Below are positions 13,548-28,900 of a DNA stretch of 64,000 nucleotides, piece by piece. Every line of letters begins with the position of its first letter. Positions within the stretch are counted from its first letter, which is position 1. The DNA comes from Ophiura sarsii (taxonomy: Eukaryota > Echinodermata > Ophiuroidea > Amphilepidida > Ophiuridae). Below the pieces are notes generated by a model, which saw nothing but the letters and a program-made list of their open reading frames with translations, was not told the DNA's origin and searched no databases. Made by a program: the position numbers and the translations under genes. Location of the stretch: contig JAYJML010000021.1 in the NCBI GenBank assembly GCA_035610835.1, positions 547,001 through 611,000 of the forward strand, in the 5' to 3' direction.

Positions 13548-16500
13548 TTGATCGTATCGGGCGCATAGAGCAGCTAGCAAGGTAGCATTACTCAGCAAAA
13601 GTCGGAAATCAACACGGATGTGTTTTTACATCACTTTTAAATTTTTCATAAAAATCGAATTGTGTTTTTACATCACTTTGAAATTTTTCATCGAAATCTA
13701 ATTTTTGCTCGTATCGGGCGCATAGAGCAGCTAGCAAGGTATCATTACTCAGGAAAAGTCGGAAATCAACACGGATCTGTTTTTACATCACTTTTAAATT
13801 TTTCATAAAAATCGAATTGTGTTTTTACATCACTTTGAAATTTTTCATCGAAATCTAATTTTTGCTCGTATCGGGCGCATAGAGCAGCTAGCAAGGTAGC
13901 ATTACTCAGGAAAAGTCGGAAATCAACACGGATGTGTTTTTACATCACTTTTAAATTTTTCATAAAAATCGAATTGTGTTTTTTACATCACTTTAAAATT
14001 TTTCATCGAAATCTATTTTTTGCTCGTATCGGGCGCATAGAGCAGCTAGCAAGGTAGCATTACTCAGGAAAAGTCGGAAATCAACACGGATGTGTTTTTA
14101 CATCACTTTTAAATTTTTCATAAAAATCGAATTGTGTTTTTACATCACTTTGAAATTTTTCATCGAAATCTAATTTTTGCTCGTATCGGGCGCATAGAGC
14201 AGCTAGCAAGGTAGCATTACTCAGGAAAAGTCGGAAATCAACACGGATGTGTTTTTACATCACTTTTAAATCTTTCATAAAAATCGAATTGTGTTTTTAC
14301 ATCACTTTTAAATTTTTCATAAAAATCGAATTGTGTTTTTACATCACTTTGAAATTTTTCATAGAAATCCAATTTTTGCTCGTATCGGGCGCATAGAGCA
14401 GCTAGCAAGGTAGCATTACTCAGGAAAAGTCGGAAATCAACACAGATGTGTTTTTACATCACTTTTAAATTTTTCATAAAAATCGAATTGTGTTTTTACA
14501 TCACTTTGAAATTTTTCATCGAAATCTAATTTTTGCTCGTATCGGGCGCATAGAGCAGCTAGCAAGGTAGCATTACTCAGGAAAAGTCGGAAATCAACAC
14601 GGATGTGTTTTTACATCACTTTTAAATTTTCCATAAAAATCGAATTGTGTTTTTACATCACTTTGAAATTTTTCATAGAAATCCAATTTTTGATCGTATC
14701 GGGCGCATAGAGCAGCTAGCAAGGTAGCATTACTCAGCAAAAGTCGGAAATCAACACGGATGTGTTTTTACATCACTTTTAAATTTTTCATAAAAATCGA
14801 ATTGTGTTTTTACATCACTTTGAAATTTTTCATCGAAATCTAATTTTTGCTCGTATCGGGCGCATAGAGCAGCTAGCAAGGTATCATTACTCAGGAAAAG
14901 TCGGAAATCAACACGGATCTGTTTTTACATCACTTTTAAATTTTTCATAAAAATCGAATTGTGTTTTTACATCACTTTGAAATTTTTCATCGAAATCTAA
15001 TTTTTGCTCGTATCGGGCGCATAGAGCAGCTAGCAAGGTAGCATTACTCAGGAAAAGTCGGAAATCAACACGGATGTGTTTTTACATCACTTTTAAATTT
15101 TTCATAAAAATCGAATTGTGTTTTTTACATCACTTTAAAATTTTTCATCGAAATCTATTTTTTGCTCGTATCGGGCGCATAGAGCAGCTAGCAAGGTAGC
15201 ATTACTCAGGAAAAGTCGGAAATCAACACGGATGTGTTTTTACATCACTTTTAAATTTTTCATAAAAATCGAATTGTGTTTTTACATCACTTTGAAATTT
15301 TTCATCGAAATCTAATTTTTGCTCGTATCGGGCGCATAGAGCAGCTAGCAAGGTAGCATTACTCAGGAAAAGTCGGAAATCAACACGGATGTGTTTTTAC
15401 ATCACTTTTAAATCTTTCATAAAAATCGAATTGTGTTTTTACATCACTTTGAAATTTTTCATAGAAATCCAATTTTGGCTCGTATCGGGCGCATAGAGCA
15501 GCTAGCAAGGTAGCATTACTCAGGAAAAGTCGGAAATCAACACAGATGTGTTTTTACATCACTTTTAAATTTTTCATAAAAATCGAATTGTGTTTTTACA
15601 TCACTTTGAAATTTTTCATCGAAATCTAATTTTTGCTCGTATCGGGCGCATAGAGCAGCTAGCAAGGTAGCATTACTCAGGAAAAGTCGGAAATCAACAC
15701 GGATGTGTTTTTACATCACTTTTAAATTTTCCATAAAAATCGAATTGTGTTTTTACATCACTTTGAAATTTTTCATCGAAATCTAATTTTTGCTCGTATC
15801 GGGCGCATAGAGCAGCTAGCAAGGTAGCATTACTCAGGAAAAGTCGGAAATCAACACGGATGTGTTATTACATCACTTTTAAATTTTTCATAAAAATCGA
15901 ATTGTGCTTTTACATCACTTTGAAATTTTTCATAGAAATCCAATTTTTGCTCGTATCGGGCGCATAGAGCAGCTAGCAAGGTAGCATTACTCAGGAAAAG
16001 TCGGAAATCAACACGGATGTGTTTTTACATCACTTTTAAATTTTCCATAAAAATCGAATTGTGTTTTTACATCACTTTGAAATTTTTCATCGAAATCTAA
16101 TTTTTGCTCGTATCGGGCGCATAGAGCAGCTAGCAAGGTAGCATTACTCAGGAAAAGTCGGAAATCAACACGGATGTGTTTTTACATCACTTTAATAAAA
16201 ATCGAATTGTACTTTTACATCACTTTGAAATTTTTCATAGAAACCCAATTTTTGCTCGTATCGGGCGCATAGAGCAGCTAGCAAGGTAGCATTACTCAGG
16301 AAAAGTCGGAAATCAACACGGATGTGTTTTTACATTACTTTTAAATTTTCCATAAAAATCGAATTGTGTTTTTACATCACTTTGAAATTTTTCATCGAAA
16401 TCTAATTTTTGCTCGTATCGGGCGCATAGAGCAGCTAGCAAGGTAGCATTACTCAGGAAAAGTCGGAAATCAACACGGATGTGTTTTTACATCACTTTTA

Positions 16501-19109
16501 AATTTTCCATAAAAATCGAATTGTGTTTTTACATCACTTTGAAATTTTTCATCGAAATCTAATTTTTGCTCGTATCGGGCGCATAGAGCAGCTAGCAAGG
16601 TAGCATTACTCAGGAAAAGTCGGAAATCAACACGGATGTGTTTTTACATCACTTTTAAATCTTTCATAAAAATCGAATTGTGTTTTTACATCACTTTTAA
16701 ATTTTTCATAAAAATCGAATTGTGTTTTTACATCACTTTGAAATTTTTCATAGAAATCCAATTTTTGCTCGTATCGGGCGCATAGAGCAGCTAGCAAGGT
16801 AGCATTACTCAGGAAAAGTCTGAAATCAACACAGATGTGTTTTTACATCACTTTTAAATTTTTCATAAAAATCGAATTGTGTTTTTACATCACTTTGAAA
16901 TTTTTCATCGAAATCTAATTTTTGCTCGTATCGGGCGCATAGAGCAGCTAGCAAGGTAGCATTACTCAGGAAAAGTCGGAAATCAACACGGATGTGTTTT
17001 TACATCACTTTTAAATTTTCCATAAAAATCGAATTGTGTTTTTACATCACTTTGAAATTTTTCATCGAAATCTAATTTTTGCTCGTATCGGGCGCATAGA
17101 GCAGCTAGCAAGGTAGCATTACTCAGGAAAAGTCGGAAATCAACACGGATGTGTTATTACATCACTTTTAAATTTTTCATAAAAATCGAATTGTGCTTTT
17201 ACATCACTTTGAAATTTTTCATAGAAATCCAATTTTTGCTCGTATCGGGCGCATAGAGCAGCTAGCAAGGTAGCATTACTCAGGAAAAGTCGGAAATCAA
17301 CACGGATGTGTTTTTACATCACTTTTAAATTTTCCATAAAAATCGAATTGTGTTTTTACATCACTTTGAAATTTTTCATCGAAATCTAATTTTTGCTCGT
17401 ATCGGGCGCATAGAGCAGCTAGCAAGGTAGCATTACTCAGGAAAAGTCGGAAATCAACACGGATGTGTTTTTACATCACTTTTAAATCTTTCATAAAAAT
17501 CGAATTGTGTTTTTACATCACTTTTAAATTTTTCATAAAAATCGAATTGTGTTTTTACATCACTTTGAAATTTTTCATAGAAATCCAATTTTTGCTCGTA
17601 TCGGGCGCATAGAGCAGCTAGCAAGGTAGCATTACTCAGGAAAAGTCGGAAATCAACACAGATGTGTTTTTACATCACTTTTAAATTTTTCATAAAAATC
17701 GAATTGTGTTTTTACATCACTTTGAAATTTTTCATCGAAATCTAATTTTTGCTCGTATCGGGCGCATAGAGCAGCTAGCAAGGTAGCATTACTCAGGAAA
17801 AGTCGGAAATCAACACGGATGTGTTTTTACATCACTTTTAAATTTTCCATAAAAATCGAATTGTGTTTTTACATCACTTTGAAATTTTTCATCGAAATCT
17901 AATTTTTGCTCGTATCGGGCGCATAGAGCAGCTAGCAAGGTAGCATTACTCAGGAAAAGTCGGAAATCAACACGGATGTGTTATTACATCACTTTTAAAT
18001 TTTTCATAAAAATCGAATTGTGCTTTTACATCACTTTGAAATTTTTCATAGAAATCCAATTTTTGCTCGTATCGGGCGCATAGAGCAGCTAGCAAGGTAG
18101 CATTACTCAGGAAAAGTCGGAAATCAACACGGATGTGTTTTTACATCACTTTTAAATTTTCCATAAAAATCGAATTGTGTTTTTACATCACTTTGAAATT
18201 TTTCATCGAAATCTAATTTTTGCTCGTATCGGGCGCATAGAGCAGCTAGCAAGGTAGCATTACTCAGGAAAAGTCGGAAATCAACACGGATGTGTTTTTA
18301 CATCACTTTTAAATTTTTCATAAAAATCGAATTGTACTTTTACATCACTTTGAAATTTTTCATAGAAACCCAATTTTTGCTCGTATCGGGCGCATAGAGC
18401 AGCTAGCAAGATAGCATTACTCAGGAAAAGTCGGAAATCAACACGGATGTGTTTTTACATTACTTTTAAATTTTCCATAAAAATCGAATTGTGTTTTTAC
18501 ATCACTTTGAAATTTTTCATCGAAATCTAATTTTTGCTCGTATCGGGCGCATAGAGCAGCTAGCAAGGTAGCATTACTCAGGAAAAGTCGGAAATCAACA
18601 CGGATGTGTTTTTACATCACTTTTAAATTTTCCATAAAAATCGAATTGTGTTTTTACATCACTTTGAAATTTTTCATCGAAATCTAATTTTTGCTCGTAT
18701 CGGGCGCATAGAGCAGCTAGCAAGGTAGCATTACTCAGGAAAAGTCGGAAATCAACACGGATGTGTTTTTACATCACTTTTAAATTTTTCATAAAAATCG
18801 AATTGTGCTTTTACATCACTTTGAAATTTTTCATAGAAATCCAATTTTTGCTCGTATCGGGCGCATAGAGCAGCTAGCAAGGTAGCATTACTCAGGAAAA
18901 GTCGGAAATCAACACGGATGTGTTTTTACATCACTTTTAAATTTTCCATAAAAATCGAATTGTGTTTTTACATCACTTTGAAATTTTTCATCGAAATCTA
19001 ATTTTTGCTCGTATCGGGCGCATAGAGCAGCTAGCAAGGTAGCATTACTCAGGAAAAGTCGGAAATCAACACGGATGTGTTTTTACATCACTTTTAAATT
19101 TTTCATAAA

Positions 19110-22100
19110 AATCGAATTGTGTTTTTACATCACTTTGAAATTTTTCATAGAAATCCAATTTTTGCTCGTATCGGGCGCATAGAGCAGCTAGCAAGGTAGC
19201 ATTACTCAGGAAAAGTCGGAAATCAACACAGATGTGTTTTTACATCACTTTTAAATTTTTCATAAAAATCGAATTGTGCTTTTACATCACTTTGAAATTT
19301 TTCATAGAAATCCAATTTTTGCTCGTATCGGGCGCATAGAGCAGCTAGCAAGGTAGCATTACTCAGGAAAAGTCGGAAATCAACACGGATGTGTTTTTAC
19401 ATCACTTTTAAATTTTCCATAAAAATCGAATTGTGTTTTTACATCACTTTGAAATTTTTCATAGAAATCCAATTTTTGATCGTATCGGGCGCATAGAGCA
19501 GCTAGCAAGGTAGCATTACTCAGCAAAAGTCGGAAATCAACACGGATGTGTTTTTACATCACTTTTAAATTTTTCATAAAAATCGAATTGTGTTTTTACA
19601 TCACTTTGAAATTTTTCATCGAAATCTAATTTTTGCTCGTATCGGGCGCATAGAGCAGCTAGCAAGGTATCATTACTCAGGAAAAGTCGGAAATCAACAC
19701 GGATCTGTTTTTACATCACTTTTAAATTTTTCATAAAAATCGAATTGTGTTTTTACATCACTTTGAAATTTTTCATCGAAATCTAATTTTTGCTCGTATC
19801 GGGCGCATAGAGCAGCTAGCAAGGTAGCATTACTCAGGAAAAGTCGGAAATCAACACGGATGTGTTTTTACATCACTTTTAAATCTTTCATAAAAATCGA
19901 ATTGTGTTTTTACATCACTTTGAAATTTTTCATAGAAATCCAATTTTTGCTCGTATCGGGCGCATAGAGCAGCTAGCAAGGTAGCATTACTCAGGAAAAG
20001 TCGGAAATCAACACAGATGTGTTTTTACATCACTTTTAAATTTTTCATAAAAATCGAATTGTGTTTTTACATCACTTTGAAATTTTTCATCGAAATCTAA
20101 CTTTTGCTCGTATCGGGCGCATAGAGCAGCTAGCAAGGTAGCATTACTCAGGAAAAGTCGGAAATCAACACGGATGTGTTTTTACATCACTTTGAAATTT
20201 TTCATAAAAATCGAATTGTGCTTTTACATCACTTTGAAATTTTTCATAGAAATCCAATTTTTGCTCGTATCGGGCGCATAGAGCAGCTAGCAAGGTAGCA
20301 TTACTCAGGAAAAGTCGGAAATCAACACGGATGTGTTTTTACATCACTTTTAAATTTTTCATAAAAATCGAATTGTGTTTTTACATCACTTTGAAATTTT
20401 TCATCGAAATCTAATTTTTGCTCGTATCGGGCGCATAGAGCAGCTAGCAAGGTAGCATTACTCAGGAAAAGTCGGAAATCAACACGGATGTGTTTTTACA
20501 TCACTTTTAAATTTTTCATAAAAATCGAATTGTGTTTTTACATCACTTTGAAATTTTTCATCGAAATCTAATTTTTGCTCGTATCGGGCGCATAGAGCAG
20601 CTAGCAAGGTAGCATTACTCAGGAAAAGTCGGAAATCAACACAGATGTGTTTTGACATCACTTTTAAATTTTTCATAAAAATCGAATTGTGTTTTTACAT
20701 CACTTTGAAATTTTTCATCGAAATCTAATTTTTGCTCGTATCGGGCGCATAGAGCAGCTAGCAAGGTAGCATTACTCAGGAAAAGTCGGAAATCAACACG
20801 GATGTGTTTTTACATCACTTTTAAATTTTTCATAAAAATCGAATTGTGTTTTTACATCACTTTGAAATTTTTCATAGAAATCCAATTTTTGCTCGTATCG
20901 GGCGCATAGAGCAGCTAGCAAGGTAGCATTACTCAGGAAAAGTCGGAAATCAAAACAGATGTGTTTTTACATCACTTTTAAATTTTTCATAAAAATCGAA
21001 TTGTGTTTTTACATCACTTTGAAATTTTTCATCGAAATCTAATTTTTGCTCGTATCGGGCGCATAGAGCAGCTAGCAAGGTAGCATTACTCAGGAAAAGT
21101 CGGAAATCAACACGGATGTGTTTTTACATCACTTTTAAATTTTTCATAAAAATCGAATTGTGTTTTTACATCACTTTGAAATTTTTCATCGAAATCTAAT
21201 TTTTGCTCGTATCGGGCGCATAGAGCAGCTAGCAAGGTAGCATTACTCAGGAAAAGTCGGAAATCAACACAGATGTGTTTTGACATCACTTTTAAATTTT
21301 TCATAAAAATCGAATTGTGTTTTTACATCACTTTGAAATTTTTCATCGAAATCTAATTTTTGCTCGTATCGGGCGCATAGAGCAGCTAGCAAGGTAGCAT
21401 TACTCAGGAAAAGTCGGAAATCAACACGGATGTGTTTTTACATCACTTTTAAATTTTTCATAAAAATCGAATTGTGTTTTTACATCACTTTGAAATTTTT
21501 CATAGAAATCCAATTTTTGCTCGTATCGGGCGCATAGAGCAGCTAGCAAGGTAGCATTACTCAGGAAAAGTCGGAAATCAAAACAGATGTGTTTTTACAT
21601 CACTTTTAAATTTTTCATAAAAATCGAATTGTGTTTTTACATCACTTTTAAATTTTTCATAAAAATCGAATTGTGTTTTTACATCACTTTGAAATTTTTC
21701 ATAGAAATCCAATTTTTGCTCGTATCGGGCGCATAGAGCAGCTAGCAAGGTAGCATTACTCAGGAAAAGTCGGAAATCAACACGGATGTGTTTTTACATC
21801 ACTTTTAAATTTTCCATAAAAATCGAATTGTGTTTTTACATCACTTTGAAATTTTTATAGAAATCCAATTTTTGATCGTATCGGGCGCATAGAGCAGCTA
21901 GCAAGGTAGCATTACTCAGCAAAAGTCGGAAATCAACACGGATGTGTTTTTACATCACTTTTAAATTTTTCATAAAAATCGAATTGTGCTTTTACATCAC
22001 TTTGAAATTTTTCATAGAAATCCAATTTTTGCTCGTATCGGGCGCATAGAGCAGCTAGCAAGGTAGCATTACTCAGGAAAAGTCGGAAATCAACACGGAT

Positions 22101-25100
22101 GTGTTTTTACATCACTTTTAAATTTTCCATAAAAATCGAATTGTGTTTTTACATCACTTTGAAATTTTTCATAGAAATCCAATTTTTGATCGTATCGGGC
22201 GCATAGAGCAGCTAGCAAGGTAGCATTACTCAGCAAAAGTCGGAAATCAACACGGATGTGTTTTTACATCACTTTTAAATTTTTCATAAAAATCGAATTG
22301 TGTTTTTACATCACTTTGAAATTTTTCATCGAAATCTAATTTTTGCTCGTATCGGGCGCATAGAGCAGCTAGCAAGGTATCATTACTCAGGAAAAGTCGG
22401 AAATCAACACGGATCTGTTTTTACATCACTTTTAAATTTTTCATAAAAATCGAATTGTGTTTTTACATCACTTTGAAATTTTTCATCGAAATCTAATTTT
22501 TGCTCGTATCGGGCGCATAGAGCAGCTAGCAAGGTAGCATTACTCAGGAAAAGTCGGAAATCAACACGGATGTGTTTTTACATCACTTTTAAATTTTTCA
22601 TAAAAATCGAATTGTGTTTTTTACATCACTTTAAAATTTTTCATCGAAATCTATTTTTTGCTCGTATCGGGCGCATAGAGCAGCTAGCAAGGTAGCATTA
22701 CTCAGGAAAAGTCGGAAATCAACACGGATGTGTTTTTACATCACTTTTAAATTTTTCATAAAAATCGAATTGTGTTTTTACATCACTTTGAAATTTTTCA
22801 TCGAAATCTAATTTTTGCTCGTATCGGGCGCATAGAGCAGCTAGCAAGGTAGCATTACTCAGGAAAAGTCGGAAATCAACACGGATGTGTTTTTACATCA
22901 CTTTTAAATCTTTCATAAAAATCGAATTGTGTTTTTACATCACTTTTAAATTTTTCATAAAAATCGAATTGTGTTTTTACATCACTTTGAAATTTTTCAT
23001 AGAAATCCAATTTTTGCTCGTATCGGGCGCATAGAGCAGCTAGCAAGGTAGCATTACTCAGGAAAAGTCGGAAATCAACACAGATGTGTTTTTACATCAC
23101 TTTTAAATTTTTCATAAAAATCGAATTGTGTTTTTACATCACTTTGAAATTTTTCATCGAAATCTAATTTTTGCTCGTATCGGGCGCATAGAGCAGCTAG
23201 CAAGGTAGCATTACTCAGGAAAAGTCGGAAATCAACACGGATGTGTTTTTACATCACTTTTAAATTTTCCATAAAAATCGAATTGTGTTTTTACATCACT
23301 TTGAAATTTTTCATAGAAATCCAATTTTTGATCGTATCGGGCGCATAGAGCAGCTAGCAAGGTAGCATTACTCAGCAAAAGTCGGAAATCAACACGGATG
23401 TGTTTTTACATCACTTTTAAATTTTTCATAAAAATCGAATTGTGTTTTTACATCACTTTGAAATTTTTCATCGAAATCTAATTTTTGCTCGTATCGGGCG
23501 CATAGAGCAGCTAGCAAGGTATCATTACTCAGGAAAAGTCGGAAATCAACACGGATCTGTTTTTACATCACTTTTAAATTTTTCATAAAAATCGAATTGT
23601 GTTTTTACATCACTTTGAAATTTTTCATCGAAATCTAATTTTTGCTCGTATCGGGCGCATAGAGCAGCTAGCAAGGTAGCATTACTCAGGAAAAGTCGGA
23701 AATCAACACGGATGTGTTTTTACATCACTTTTAAATTTTTCATAAAAATCGAATTGTGTTTTTTACATCACTTTAAAATTTTTCATCGAAATCTATTTTT
23801 TGCTCGTATCGGGCGCATAGAGCAGCTAGCAAGGTAGCATTACTCAGGAAAAGTCGGAAATCAACACGGATGTGTTTTTACATCACTTTTAAATTTTTCA
23901 TAAAAATCGAATTGTGTTTTTACATCACTTTGAAATTTTTCATCGAAATCTAATTTTTGCTCGTATCGGGCGCATAGAGCAGCTAGCAAGGTAGCATTAC
24001 TCAGGAAAAGTCGGAAATCAACACGGATGTGTTTTTACATCACTTTTAAATCTTTCATAAAAATCGAATTGTGTTTTTACATCACTTTGAAATTTTTCAT
24101 AGAAATCCAATTTTTGCTCGTATCGGGCGCATAGAGCAGCTAGCAAGGTAGCATTACTCAGGAAAAGTCGGAAATCAACACAGATGTGTTTTTACATCAC
24201 TTTTAAATTTTTCATAAAAATCGAATTGTGTTTTTACATCACTTTGAAATTTTTCATCGAAATCTAATTTTTGCTCGTATCGGGCGCATAGAGCAGCTAG
24301 CAAGGTAGCATTACTCAGGAAAAGTCGGAAATCAACACGGATGTGTTTTTACATCACTTTTAAATTTTCCATAAAAATCGAATTGTGTTTTTACATCACT
24401 TTGAAATTTTTCATCGAAATCTAATTTTTGCTCGTATCGGGCGCATAGAGCAGCTAGCAAGGTAGCATTACTCAGGAAAAGTCGGAAATCAACACGGATG
24501 TGTTATTACATCACTTTTAAATTTTTCATAAAAATCGAATTGTGCTTTTACATCACTTTGAAATTTTTCATAGAAATCCAATTTTTGCTCGTATCGGGCG
24601 CATAGAGCAGCTAGCAAGGTAGCATTACTCAGGAAAAGTCGGAAATCAACACGGATGTGTTTTTACATCACTTTTAAATTTTCCATAAAAATCGAATTGT
24701 GTTTTTACATCACTTTGAAATTTTTCATCGAAATCTAATTTTTGCTCGTATCGGGCGCATAGAGCAGCTAGCAAGGTAGCATTACTCAGGAAAAGTCGGA
24801 AATCAACACGGATGTGTTTTTACATCACTTTTAAATTTTTCATAAAAATCGAATTGTACTTTTACATCACTTTGAAATTTTTCATAGAAACCCAATTTTT
24901 GCTCGTATCGGGCGCATAGAGCAGCTAGCAAGGTAGCATTACTCAGGAAAAGTCGGAAATCAACACGGATGTGTTTTTACATTACTTTTAAATTTTCCAT
25001 AAAAATCGAATTGTGTTTTTACATCACTTTGAAATTTTTCATCGAAATCTAATTTTTGCTCGTATCGGGCGCATAGAGCAGCTAGCAAGGTAGCATTACT

Positions 25101-25920
25101 CAGGAAAAGTCGGAAATCAACACGGATGTGTTTTTACATCACTTTTAAATTTTCCATAAAAATCGAATTGTGTTTTTACATCACTTTGAAATTTTTCATC
25201 GAAATCTAATTTTTGCTCGTATCGGGCGCATAGAGCAGCTAGCAAGGTAGCATTACTCAGGAAAAGTCGGAAATCAACACGGATGTGTTTTTACATCACT
25301 TTTAAATCTTTCATAAAAATCGAATTGTGTTTTTACATCACTTTTAAATTTTTCATAAAAATCGAATTGTGTTTTTACATCACTTTGAAATTTTTCATAG
25401 AAATCCAATTTTTGCTCGTATCGGGCGCATAGAGCAGCTAGCAAGGTAGCATTACTCAGGAAAAGTCTGAAATCAACACAGATGTGTTTTTACATCACTT
25501 TTAAATTTTTCATAAAAATCGAATTGTGTTTTTACATCACTTTGAAATTTTTCATCGAAATCTAATTTTTGCTCGTATCGGGCGCATAGAGCAGCTAGCA
25601 AGGTAGCATTACTCAGGAAAAGTCGGAAATCAACACGGATGTGTTTTTACATCACTTTTAAATTTTCCATAAAAATCGAATTGTGTTTTTACATCACTTT
25701 GAAATTTTTCATCGAAATCTAATTTTTGCTCGTATCGGGCGCATAGAGCAGCTAGCAAGGTAGCATTACTCAGGAAAAGTCGGAAATCAACACGGATGTG
25801 TTATTACATCACTTTTAAATTTTTCATAAAAATCGAATTGTGCTTTTACATCACTTTGAAATTTTTCATAGAAATCCAATTTTTGCTCGTATCGGGCGCA
25901 TAGAGCCAGCTAGCAAGGTA
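19110..25920 (+). repeat. about 6.8-kb segmental copy of positions 10470-17270
   Basis: The two stretches share the order of variants at an offset of 8639 bp, becoming 8638 after a one-base deletion near 21855 and 8647 after a 9-bp deletion near 16190 in the first copy. Shared markers are GGTATCATT at 11027/19666, 13738/22376 and 14880/23518, GTGTTATTAC monomers near 15866/24504 and 17151/25798, and the rare AGTCTGAAATC at 16819/25466. Confidence 0.83.
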
Positions 25921-28900
25921 GCATTACTCAGGAAAAGTCGGAAATCAACACGGATGTGTTTTTACATCACTTTTAAATTTTTCATAAAAATCGAATTGTG
26001 TTTTTACATCACTTTGAAATTTTTCATCGAAATCTAATTTTTGCTCGTATCGGGCGCATAGAGCAGCTAGCAAGGTAGCATTACTCAGGAAAAGTCGGAA
26101 ATCAACACGGATGTGTTTTTACATCACTTTTAAATCTTTCATAAAAATCGAATTGTGTTTTTACATCACTTTTAAATTTTTCATAAAAATCGAATTGTGT
26201 TTTTACATCACTTTGAAATTTTTCATAGAAATCCAATTTTTGCTCGTATCGGGCGCATAGAGCAGCTAGCAAGGTAGCATTACTCAGGAAAAGTCGGAAA
26301 TCAACACAGATGTGTTTTTACATCACTTTTAAATTTTTCATAAAAATCGAATTGTGTTTTTACATCACTTTGAAATTTTTCATCGAAATCTAATTTTTGC
26401 TCGTATCGGGCGCATAGAGCAGCTAGCAAGGTAGCATTACTCAGGAAAAGTCGGAAATCAACACGGATGTGTTTTTACATCACTTTTAAATTTTCCATAA
26501 AAATCGAATTGTGTTTTACATCACTTTGAAATTTTTCATCGAAATCTAATTTTTGCTCGTATCGGGCGCATAGAGCAGCTAGCAAGGTAGCATTACTCAG
26601 GAAAAGTCGGAAATCAACACGGATGTGTTATTACATCACTTTTAAATTTTTCATAAAAATCGAATTGTGCTTTTACATCACTTTGAAATTTTTCATAGAA
26701 ATCCAATTTTTGCTCGTATCGGGCGCATAGAGCAGCTAGCAAGGTAGCATTACTCAGGAAAAGTCGGAAATCAACACGGATGTGTTTTTACATCACTTTT
26801 AAATTTTCCATAAAAATCGAATTGTGTTTTTACATCACTTTGAAATTTTTCATCGAAATCTAATTTTTGCTCGTATCGGGCGCATAGAGCAGCTAGCAAG
26901 GTAGCATTACTCAGGAAAAGTCGGAAATCAACACGGATGTGTTTTTACATCACTTTCAAATTTTTCATAAAAATCGAATTGTACTTTTACATCACTTTGG
27001 AATTTTTCATAGAAACCCAATTTTTGCTCGTATCGGGCGCATAGAGCAGCTAGCAAGGTAGCATTACTCAGGAAAAGTCGGAAATCAACACGGATGTGTT
27101 TTTACATTACTTTTAAATTTTCCATAAAAATCGAATTGTGTTTTTACATCACTTTGAAATTTTTCATCGAAATCTAATTTTTGCTCGTATCGGGCGCATA
27201 GAGCAGCTAGCAAGGTAGCATTACTCAGGAAAAGTCGGAAATCAACACGGATGTGTTTTTACATCACTTTTAAATTTTCCATAAAAATCGAATTGTGTTT
27301 TTACATCACTTTGAAATTTTTCATCGAAATCTAATTTTTGCTCGTATCGGGCGCATAGAGCAGCTAGCAAGGTAGCATTACTCAGGAAAAGTCGGAAATC
27401 AACACGGATGTGTTTTTACATCACTTTTAAATTTTTCATAAAAATCGAATTGTGCTTTTACATCACTTTGAAATTTTTCATAGAAATCCAATTTTTGCTC
27501 GTATCGGGCGCATAGAGCAGCTAGCAAGGTAGCATTACTCAGGAAAAGTCGGAAATCAACACGGATGTGTTTTTACATCACTTTTAAATTTTCCATAAAA
27601 ATCGAATTGTGTTTTTACATCACTTTGAAATTTTTCATCGAAATCTAATTTTTGCTCGTATCGGGCGCATAGAGCAGCTAGCAAGGTAGCATTACTCAGG
27701 AAAAGTCGGAAATCAACACGGATGTGTTTTTACATCACTTTTAAATTTTTCATAAAAATCGAATTGTGTTTTTACATCACTTTGAAATTTTTCATCGAAA
27801 TCTAATTTTTGCTCGTATCGGGCGCATAGAGCAGCTAGCAAGGTAGCATTACTCAGGAAAAGTCGGAAATCAACACAGATGTGTTTTTACATCACTTTTA
27901 AATTTTTCATAAAAATCGAATTGTGTTTTTACATCACTTTTAAATTTTTCATAAAAATCGAATTGTGTTTTTACATCACTTTGAAATTTTTCATAGAAAT
28001 CCAATTTTTGCTCGTATCGGGCGCATAGAGCAGCTAGCAAGGTAGCATTACTCAGGAAAAGTCGGAAATCAACACAGATGTGTTTTTACATCACTTTTAA
28101 ATTTTTCATAAAAATCGAATTGTGTTTTTACATCACTTTGAAATTTTTCATCGAAATCTAACTTTTGCTCGTATCGGGCGCATAGAGCAGCTAGCAAGGT
28201 AGCATTACTCAGGAAAAGTCGGAAATCAACACGGATGTGTTTTTACATCACTTTTAAATTTTTCATAAAAATCGAATTGTGTTTTTACATCACTTTGAAA
28301 TTTTTCATAGAAATCCAATTTTTGCTCGTATCGGGCGCATAGAGCAGCTAGCAAGGTAGCATTACTCAGGAAAAGTCGGAAATCAACACGGATGTGTTTT
28401 TACATCACTTTTAAATTTTTCATAAAAATCGAATTGTACTTTTACATCACTTTGAAATTTTTCATAGAAACCCAATTTTTGCTCGTATCGGGCGCATAGA
28501 GCAGCTAGCAAGGTAGCATTACTCAGGAAAAGTCGGAAATCAACACGGATGTGTTTTTACATTACTTTTAAATTTTCCATAAAAATCGAATTGTGTTTTT
28601 ACATCACTTTGAAATTTTTCATCGAAATCTAATTTTTGCTCGTATCGGGCGCATAGAGCAGCTAGCAAGGTAGCATTACTCAGGAAAAGTCGGAAATCAA
28701 CACGGATGTGTTTTTACATCACTTTTAAATTTTCCATAAAAATCGAATTGTGTTTTTACATCACTTTGAAATTTTTCATCGAAATCTAATTTTTGCTCGT
28801 ATCGGGCGCATAGAGCAGCTAGCAAGGTAGCATTACTCAGGAAAAGTCGGAAATCAACACGGATGTGTTTTTACATCACTTTTACATTTTTCATAAAAAT

